A DNA stretch of 64,000 nt from Nothopassalora personata. Its lineage: Eukaryota; Ascomycota; Dothideomycetes; Mycosphaerellales; Mycosphaerellaceae. Below are positions 58,036 through 64,000 of this stretch, in pieces (within the stretch, counting starts at the first letter, position 1; the number at the start of each line of letters is the position of its first letter). Under the pieces are notes generated by a model. The model was not told the origin of the DNA. It did no database searches and saw nothing but the letters and a program-made list of their open reading frames with translations. The stretch covers positions 2,480,001-2,544,000 of the forward strand of contig CM066291.1 of NCBI GenBank assembly GCA_033816765.1. The letters are read 5' to 3'. The position numbers and the translations under genes were made by a program.

Positions 58036-58434
58036 TTAGATTCCCTCATCAGTCGACAAGATATCCATAATTTCCCTGCTTCTCCAGCCTACAGGTTTGT
58101 TGCCTTCCGCATTGGTCCATTCGAAGAGGGATTGCAGCTCTGCAAGACCCTAGTCGCGTTCCTGCTGCACCAGCTCAATATCTCGGATATTGTGGAGAAC
58201 GGCTTCATACTCCGTAGAGAGTCTGACATGCTTCGTACGAAGACTTGAGCCCCGTGCTGCGAATGGCGATCCTGAACATCGTCGCATAACATCTAGGATT
58301 GGCTTAACTCGTTGCGAGGCAACGATGTTGTCCAGAAATCGAAGGGTTCGGGCGAGGTGAGCTTGTGCGGAGACACCACGACATTTCGCAGTCTGGTGTG
58401 AATAGCGAAGCCGTATTTGCTGGGCTTTACTCTT
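58036..58434 (-). pseudogene. Broken gene remnant, family not recognised
   Basis: A minus-strand frame of about 130 codons without a plausible start reads like real protein (FLDNIVASQRVKPILDVM, YEAVLHNIRDIELVQQERD, GLAELQSLFEWTNAEGNKP). It ends at TAA 58036-58038. One internal TAG at 58150-58152 falls between ERD and GLAEL, where Trp would fit well. Upstream the frame is closed by TGA at about 58435. It looks like the C-terminal part of a decayed or truncated gene. Confidence 0.4.
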
Positions 58435-58768
58435 TCAAGACCTCGGCCTGGCCTTCTTGTTGTGTTCACATGTGCAGCTACCAGTAAGTTGAACGAGGCT
58501 AGGCATCAATTCTGCCTCGAGGTTGTGAGCCAACTTGACCGGTGGAGGGCTGTGCCAAGCATAGCCTCTTCCCACTGGGACTAAACATCCCTGCTGTGGG
58601 TCGCATGTGGCACAGCAGTGACGATATAACCACAATCACAGTCACAACATCTCGCACAGCACAAGAAGTCCTCACCACCAGCATCTCCAACCAACGTCCA
58701 AATATCAGAACACCAAGACACCGATCATCATAACAACACACCCCGTCTCCACAACCCAGATCAACAAA
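58435..58768. other. Intergenic region upstream of the membrane protein gene
   Basis: No gene seen. The last 140 bases before the ATG are CA-rich (CAACA/ACAAC runs), typical of a fungal 5' UTR, and the ATG is in good context (ATCAACAAAATGA). Confidence 0.5.
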
Positions 58769-59212
58769 ATGAACACCATCATCTCAACCCTCACCACAGT
58801 CCTCGCCCTCTCCATCACCATCATCACCGCCATAGCAGCCCTAGTTGGCACCTGGAAAACCATCACCATCATCACCCGCCCCATCGCCACCTGGGCCCTG
58901 CACCTCAACATCTTCGCCAAAGACGAAGAAAAATCTCATTTGGAATCCGCACAGGCGGGCGTTACACTTATGGGGATGTTCCTGTGCATCTTCACCGCGG
59001 GAGTCGAGTGTGCGATCATGGCAGGCACGTATCAGTTTTTCGTGAAGTTTGAGAATGTTCATGCGATGGTTGTGAGCAACCTGGTAATTGTGGCGGGAAA
59101 GGGCGTTGTGGAGGGGATCTTGACGTTAGGGGTGCTGAGTGCGGTTGTGAAGGGGTTGGGACTCGGGGAGGGACCGGAAGCAGGGGAGGTGGAGGGGAAG
59201 AAGATGGCTTGA
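58769..59212 (+). CDS. Small predicted multi-pass membrane protein
   Basis: 147 aa, single exon. Three hydrophobic segments: about 6-28, 62-82 and 98-128. A charged loop (KDEEKSHLE) lies at about 51-59 and a short acidic/Lys tail at 133-147. The first segment is rich in Thr/Ile. No signal-peptidase site or known motif is evident. Function is unknown. The start is supported by the adenine-rich leader AACAAA before the ATG. Codon use is C-ending and host-like. Confidence 0.7.
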   Translation: MNTIISTLTTVLALSITIITAIAALVGTWKTITIITRPIATWALHLNIFAKDEEKSHLESAQAGVTLMGMFLCIFTAGVECAIMAGTYQFFVKFENVHAMVVSNLVIVAGKGVVEGILTLGVLSAVVKGLGLGEGPEAGEVEGKKMA

Positions 59213-59214
59213 GG

Positions 59215-59647
59215 GATGTGAGAGGTCTGCACTTCTACTGCATCGCCACCAGCCTAATGGGTCGCTTATCGGCGATCAGGCCTCTCCCGTCTATTATGCC
59301 AGCCGTCCCAGCATTGTTGATCACGACATCCACAGCTCCAAACTCTTTCTCAACTCACTTTTGTCGCAGCGGCGACACTCTGAGAGCCTCGTCCGGAATG
59401 TCCAGCTTAACCTTTAGAAATCCGCGGGCCAGCCTTTCCAGCCCCCTTTGCTGCAGCTTTCGCCTCCATTCCGTGTAGTTTCCGATGCACCGGAGACGAA
59501 GATCGCCTTGCTGGTCAGGTCGGCTCTGAGAGGGTCGATGGCTGGGTATGTGTCGTTGTAGACGTTTTTCGTTGTGGCATAGTCACCTTTCGTATGTGGG
59601 CGTTATCAGAGGAGGAGGAGCAGGGGACTCTTACCTGTACACCCCAT
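59215..59647 (-). pseudogene. Short-chain dehydrogenase/reductase (SDR) remnant
   Basis: Minus-strand pieces of a fungal SDR. A first exon starting at ATG 59647 (MGCT...) is followed by a likely 48-nt intron (59587-59634: GTAAGA, branch CTGATAAC, AAAG), then NVYNDTYPAIDPLRADLTSKAIFVSGASE. That is the start of the Rossmann fold, but the GxxxGxG turn is destroyed. A frameshift near 59465 is followed by KVKLDIPDEALRVSP, and after another shift by AVDVVINNAGTAG, the NNAG motif. The remainder, with the YxxxK active site, is missing. It is clearly broken; the changes include indels, not only RIP transitions. Confidence 0.65.
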
Positions 59648-60131
59648 TTGGTTGCATGCTCCTCGTGGTGGTGGTGGTGGTATGTTTTGACGGTTCTCTG
59701 TCCTATGGGGTCGTAGAAATGTACATGAAGCTTGTAGCTTGGTCCAGTCAGTGAGGCGGCAGAGAAGGAGGAAGGGAAATTGAGCTTCTCGGGCAACGAT
59801 AAGTGCCGTCTGCGCGATCGTTCTATTTCGATGCCATACTTATAGATCTATTCGACTCGTGACCAGTACATGTTGTAGCATGACATGTTGACTAACGCGC
59901 GCGGCGATAGTCGTCTATACCCATCGTTCCCCAGCACTGCGCATGAGAGCCGCTGAGCCCTTCCTAGGTGCTGTGCGCATAGCACAGGCGGCCACAGTTG
60001 TGACCCTATCAGGCGTTGGCGCATGCTTCACGCGGCTTGGCGATGTAGTCGGCGGCAGCCAGTTTCTGGAGATACCACAGCGTGTGTGATTCTCGCTGTG
60101 TGTCAAAGTGCATATACAGGTATATTTGCCC
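59648..60131. other. Intergenic region
   Basis: No gene recognised. 59659-59684 is a GTGGTGGTGG microsatellite-like stretch. The right part should hold the 3' UTR of the minus-strand ARG2-type gene. Confidence 0.5.
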
Positions 60132-62090
60132 TCAGTCTGGCGTCTTACCATCAGCCCAGCTGGGACCAATGTCCCTACAGACACTCATGTAATCATTCCA
60201 CTTCTGGTCGCTCTCTACAACGCCCTCGCCGGTCCAGAACATGGTCCAATTGCTATCAGGGATCTGCCACGAGCCGGCCGCACGTTCAAAGTACCACTTG
60301 TTGACCGGATTGTCTTTCCTGCTTCTCCAGCAGACGCCCTTCGGAAAGCATGTTCGTACCATTGCTTGAAAGACGATGTCGGCGACGCCACTCGAGCCTT
60401 GAGATGTTTGCAGAACAGCGAACTTGTCCAGATACGGCACCATGCGAGTTGGATCTTTGGTTCTTGGTGGCATCTCCCAGGTCAAGACGGCACCGCCTTC
60501 GTACTCACCAGCCACGATTAAGCCGGCAACTCGTCCTCGAACACGATTCAGGTAGTGCTGGACATTCAGCTTCCGCCTGAAACTGTCTTCGATTAGGTGA
60601 ACGAGACGGGGAAGGTCCACTCGTGAATCATCTTCCAGATCCAGACCTGATACGCCGTCTTTGGGTACGGTCCAGCCCATGGCTCGCGGAGCTGCAGGGA
60701 TGATGACAAGCGGCATACCTCGCCGGAGGACTGTGGTCGCATTGTGTCGCGAAGTGTGTCCGCTTTCATCGACATGAAAGCGAGCCGCAGGTAACGAGGA
60801 TGAGACCTGCGGCTTGTTGGTGAGAAGATTGTGAATCAAGGGATTCTTCTGTCTTCTTGTTCCGGTTCCAGCAGTCGGCACAGTAGACCTTGTGGAAGAG
60901 CTCGCGGCCTCCTGGGGCGACACAATGACTGCAGATGCGGATGTTGGTACCAGATCCAGGCAACCTCTAGCGAGCTCCATGTTCTTGAGGTGCTGCTCGT
61001 GGATGTTATGTCGTCCAAATGACTCGCTTTCTCCCGCAGCTTCCGCAGCATATTCTGCCAGCTCCTCCTCGATCATGGAAAACTCTTGTTGCAGGTTGAC
61101 GAAGACATGTGCGCCATCTCCACGATCTTTGCTGGGTATACCACCGAGGGAGTCCAGCAGAATGATTCTGTCCACAGAAGCAGGTTGTGACCGACTGCGC
61201 GGAGGTACAGACTGCTTATCTCGTCCTGTGAGGTGCTTCGTGAGTCCAGTCATAATAAGTGAGACCGGCACTGGAACCAGCTGACCAGACGGGTTGTGTG
61301 CGAGCGATGGTATGACCGGGATCATACCACGACTCAAGGGATCCAGCAGGAGGTTGGGCGTCGTGATACTGATGTCTTCGTTCTCATCAGCCAGCTCAAG
61401 CGCGTTCATGACCGCTCGGGCACCTTCGGGGTTGTGCCTGTCAATGAAGTCACAGAGACGATGAGCCTGCTCTGCAAGATGTTTCCGATGAGCTCTGCGA
61501 TCAGCGGGCTGAGTTTCACCGAGCCCGTTCCCATCAAGCACGAGCACAATCTTCATGTCCAGCCGAACGAGTTGGGCAAGAGTCCTTGCTAGACCGTCCA
61601 GCGTCTCGTCATCTACCTTTTCAGGCGATCTGAGACATGTCAATGCCACATGCAATTCCTGGCGAGGCGTGGCTTGAGGCTGCATATCGTCATGCTGCGC
61701 AAACGTAGCCGTACTCGCAATAGCTCGTGCTGGAGCATACATTCCTCCCAGATTGACTCCAAGGCCCTCCACGCGGGTCTGATCTCGTTGATGCCGGACA
61801 TTCTGCTCGTCCTGCACGGCGGAAAGCTTGGCGTCGACATGGGGCTTCTCCTTCTTTGGAGGTTTAAAGCGCGCCAGGTACTGCTTTGCATCTCGTCGAG
61901 TGGCGTTGGCATTCAGAACATTGACGAAAAGTTCTCGTTGGGTTTCTGGATCTTCTATCCTCTGAGCTGCATGTTTGCCGTTTGTCGCCGGGATCGGACC
62001 GGTAGTGTAATAATGTTGTTTCGAGTATTGCTTGAGGCCCATCTTAAGGTTCGCGGCTGCCCTTCCAGGCGCACAGATGTAGGTAGTCAT
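60132..62090 (-). CDS. ARG2: Mitochondrial N-acetylglutamate synthase (amino-acid acetyltransferase)
   Basis: A 652-aa enzyme that makes N-acetylglutamate from glutamate and acetyl-CoA, the first step of arginine/ornithine synthesis in the mitochondrial matrix. The N-terminal block ELFVNVLNANATRRDAKQYL (53-72) is typical of fungal NAGS. A degenerate amino-acid-kinase-like domain follows (about 145-480). The C-terminal vertebrate/fungal-type acetyltransferase domain (about 495-622) has YLDKFAVLQTSQGSSGVADI, CWRSRKDNPVNKWYFERA and WTMFWTGE. The ATG at 62090 lacks an obvious presequence. Upstream, ATGCGAGCA at 62141-62149 is followed by GTAAGT (62135-62140), so a short first exon plus intron is possible and the true N-terminus may differ. 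It is divergent from SMC2. Confidence 0.92.
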   Translation of the reverse strand: MTTYICAPGRAAANLKMGLKQYSKQHYYTTGPIPATNGKHAAQRIEDPETQRELFVNVLNANATRRDAKQYLARFKPPKKEKPHVDAKLSAVQDEQNVRHQRDQTRVEGLGVNLGGMYAPARAIASTATFAQHDDMQPQATPRQELHVALTCLRSPEKVDDETLDGLARTLAQLVRLDMKIVLVLDGNGLGETQPADRRAHRKHLAEQAHRLCDFIDRHNPEGARAVMNALELADENEDISITTPNLLLDPLSRGMIPVIPSLAHNPSGQLVPVPVSLIMTGLTKHLTGRDKQSVPPRSRSQPASVDRIILLDSLGGIPSKDRGDGAHVFVNLQQEFSMIEEELAEYAAEAAGESESFGRHNIHEQHLKNMELARGCLDLVPTSASAVIVSPQEAASSSTRSTVPTAGTGTRRQKNPLIHNLLTNKPQVSSSLPAARFHVDESGHTSRHNATTVLRRGMPLVIIPAAPRAMGWTVPKDGVSGLDLEDDSRVDLPRLVHLIEDSFRRKLNVQHYLNRVRGRVAGLIVAGEYEGGAVLTWEMPPRTKDPTRMVPYLDKFAVLQTSQGSSGVADIVFQAMVRTCFPKGVCWRSRKDNPVNKWYFERAAGSWQIPDSNWTMFWTGEGVVESDQKWNDYMSVCRDIGPSWADGKTPD

Positions 62091-62149
62091 GTTCCTTCGA
62101 ACGTTAACGATGGCACAGCTTTTGAGCGAAAAGAACTTACTGCTCGCAT

Positions 62150-63155
62150 GGCACGAGTGAATAAGCGGGCGGTGGCAGCGGGTGTTTGAATGAGTGCGCG
62201 GGAAAAACTAGCGTGGGTCCCGGGAGTTTGCTGTTACGTGAGCACCATGCACATCCTCGTGCGAAGCGTTCAATGTTGTGTTGTAGCAGCGGGAAGTCGC
62301 GGGCTGATGAGATTATTGTTGCACAGTCTGAGTCGATGAGTTGCGATGGTACCATCTCATGCATGCATGATTGTTGTTCCGGGCCCAATGCGTCGGGACT
62401 GGCGGTTGTTCCCTTTATCTGATCCGTCTTGTCCACCACCACTTCACGCCCTGGCCCGCCACAGCAGAAAAGGGCGGGTCTTCACCACGCTTCTTGTGAA
62501 GTCCCGCGTAGGGGAGTATGTTGCCCTTATATGGGCTTTCATACGAGCGGAGAAGCGGTGTATTCGTCTGAACTAGACTAAGATGCGGGCATAAAGTCTG
62601 TTTGGTGGTGAAATGGCTCGTCTGCATTGCGTCGCCGTTGCGCGTGGCGCTGCGAGGGGCGGTGACGAACGGACTCGTGGTGCTTCGGAGGGAGAAGGCG
62701 GGTGATTCGGAGCCTGCTCTCTTGCCCTGTCGCGGGTGTCTCCGCTCTCCCCGCCGTGATTACTGGGGTGCTGCTTACATCCTGCAGACCCCCTCCAAAC
62801 GCTGCACTTTGACGTGATCCGCGTTGTTTTGCTGCTCTGTTTACCCTGCAACGAACACATTCGGCCTCCACACCAACACTCACACTCGCCGACCACGACT
62901 AACCACCGGACTGGACCACACGACGCGCGACGGCCGACACACGACCCATGCGACCACGATAGAGTCAGCCTCGCACCACGCGCCCACAACCAAAACCACA
63001 CTGTTGGGAGACGCGACTACCACCAAACACCACTTTGCTGTGCTATCTACAGTGATTCATGCATGCTTGAACCCGTCGCGGAGTCCAACTATCTGCTCAG
63101 TCGCGAGCCCTCCGACTGGTGACCAGGCCGCCAGTGAGCCAAACACATCGTCAGG
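62150..63155. promoter_or_regulatory. Shared upstream region of ARG2-type gene and SMC2
   Basis: About 1 kb between divergent genes, presumably holding both promoters. GCATGCATGA (about 62360) and a CA-rich leader (about 62850-63010) before SMC2 are visible. No TGACTC-type Gcn4/CPC1 site was confidently recognised by eye. Short open frames here look like chance. Confidence 0.5.
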
Positions 63156-64000
63156 ATGCGCATCACGGAACTGATCATCGATGGCTTCAAGTCCTACGCC
63201 ATCCGCACCGTCATCTCGGGCTGGGACCAGACCTTCAACGCTATTACTGGTCTCAACGGATCGGGCAAGTCAAATATCCTAGATGCCATCTGCTTCTGCT
63301 TGGGCATCGGCAAATTCGAGCTTCTCCGAGCAAGCGGCGGCGCCAGCGACCTCATCTACAAACGAGGACAGGCGGGCATTACCAAAGCGTCAGTCACTCT
63401 GGTCTTCGACAACGGTGACAAGTCGAAATCGCCCATTGGCTTCGAGGATTATGGCAGCATCAGTGTTACGAGGCAGATCGTGCTGGGAGGCACGAGCAAA
63501 TACCTCATCAATGGACACCGTGCCCAGCAACAGACGGTGCAGAACCTCTTTCAAAGTGTACAGCTAAACATCAACAACCCCAATTTCTTGATCATGCAAG
63601 GAAAGATCACCAAGGTCCTCAACATGAAGAGCACGGAAATTCTGGGCATGGTCGAAGAGGCGGCAGGCACGCGTATGTTCGAAGACAGGCGTGAGAAGGC
63701 GCTCAGAACCATGAACAAGAAACAAGCGAAAGTAGAAGAGCTCGAGGGACTTCTGAAGGAGGAGATTGAGCCAAAGCTTGACAAGCTACGAAACGAGAAG
63801 CGAGCCTTTTTGGAGTTCCAGAGCACACAAAGCGATCTTGAGCGATTGACAAAGTTGGTGGTGGCATACGATTATACCAAGTCGAAACAGAAGGTGCAGC
63901 AAAGTGCGCAGGATTTGGCCGAGAAGAAGAAGCGCGTGGCACATCTGGAGGACAATGCCGAGAAGCTGCAGCGAGAGATCGGCGTGCTCGAAGAAGATAT
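63156..64000 (+). CDS. SMC2: Condensin subunit SMC2, N-terminal part (runs off window)
   Basis: The first 281 codons of an SMC ATPase that, with SMC4 and non-SMC subunits, compacts mitotic chromosomes. The start MRITELIIDGFKSYAIRTVI matches the SMC2 opening. Walker A is G32-LNGSGK-S39. The segment GKFELLRASGGASDLIYKRGQAG and the Q-loop FLIMQGK (Gln148) follow. After about residue 170 a Lys/Glu-rich coiled coil begins. Wording around the Walker A (FNAITGLNGSGKSNILDAIC) points to SMC2 rather than SMC1, 3 or 4. No intron in the visible part. No stop before 64000, so the rest, including Walker B and the signature motif, is outside. Confidence 0.95.
   Translation, partial: MRITELIIDGFKSYAIRTVISGWDQTFNAITGLNGSGKSNILDAICFCLGIGKFELLRASGGASDLIYKRGQAGITKASVTLVFDNGDKSKSPIGFEDYGSISVTRQIVLGGTSKYLINGHRAQQQTVQNLFQSVQLNINNPNFLIMQGKITKVLNMKSTEILGMVEEAAGTRMFEDRREKALRTMNKKQAKVEELEGLLKEEIEPKLDKLRNEKRAFLEFQSTQSDLERLTKLVVAYDYTKSKQKVQQSAQDLAEKKKRVAHLEDNAEKLQREIGVLEED

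Noticed and set aside
58089..58292. 67-codon minus-strand ORF as a real small gene
   Set aside because: It is a different frame from the more protein-like, stop-containing frame of the remnant at 58036-58434.
62091..62500. Arginine attenuator peptide uORF upstream of the NAGS gene
   Set aside because: No match to the attenuator motif was seen, and that uORF is known from the carbamoyl-phosphate synthase small-subunit gene, not from NAGS.

Overview
The window reads as a filamentous ascomycete (Pezizomycotina) chromosome at the edge between a transposon-packed block (1 to about 55,560) and a gene-bearing segment (about 55,600 to 64,000). A Dothideomycete (Mycosphaerellaceae-like) host is my inference; no taxon-specific marker was checked. 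The left block has the footprint of repeat-induced point mutation (RIP) at CpA: in the first 60 bases there are 8 TA, 0 CA and 1 TG while CG is still frequent (6). Coding frames can still be followed through it, because stops stand where Gln (CAA/CAG) and Trp (TGG) codons belonged, and Tyr often replaces Cys.

Layout. Position 1-1139 is an inverted, truncated piece of a Gypsy family called G here. A G element with two 162-bp LTRs follows (1140-7919). Then come a minus-strand fragment of family E (E', 7920-12249) and a fragment of family H (12250-13801). H is split by a very large element K (LTRs at about 13802-14172 and 48834-49206) and resumes at 49207 with its 3' LTR. K carries three long decayed reading frames: gag-protease, RT-RNaseH-integrase, and an unrecognised frame of about 1,100 codons. 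K is interrupted twice. The first interruption is copia-1 (19415-29175, duplication ATAGC), which itself holds a small intact LTR element (19833-22280, duplication GTAAG). The second is element E (34954-48725, duplication CTATA), which itself holds element N (39815-46883, duplication TAAGG). A second, minus-strand copia element lies at 49718-55336 (duplication CAATA). Removing copia-1 and N in silico rejoins the interrupted frames exactly.

The most interesting content is in the small intact element. Its 348-bp LTRs are identical and it is free of RIP inside RIP-destroyed DNA. It encodes only a Gag (332 aa) and, on the opposite strand, a protein of 190 aa with a C-x2-C-x6-C-x11-C-x2-C-x6-C cluster (the Zn2Cys6 spacing of fungal transcription factors) followed by a predicted coiled coil. 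RIP-damaged homologues of this antisense gene sit at the same place, between pol and the 3' LTR, in N and H. In four of the Gypsy families and one sub-family the sequence just inside the 5' LTR is complementary to a site within the LTR, and the pairs covary, which points to Tf1-like self-priming.

The right segment holds ordinary housekeeping genes: a mitochondrial DnaJ chaperone (MDJ1 type, minus), a small membrane protein (plus), N-acetylglutamate synthase of arginine biosynthesis (ARG2 type, minus) and the start of condensin subunit SMC2 (plus, running off the window). Two broken gene remnants lie among them: a short-chain dehydrogenase and an unrecognised fragment.
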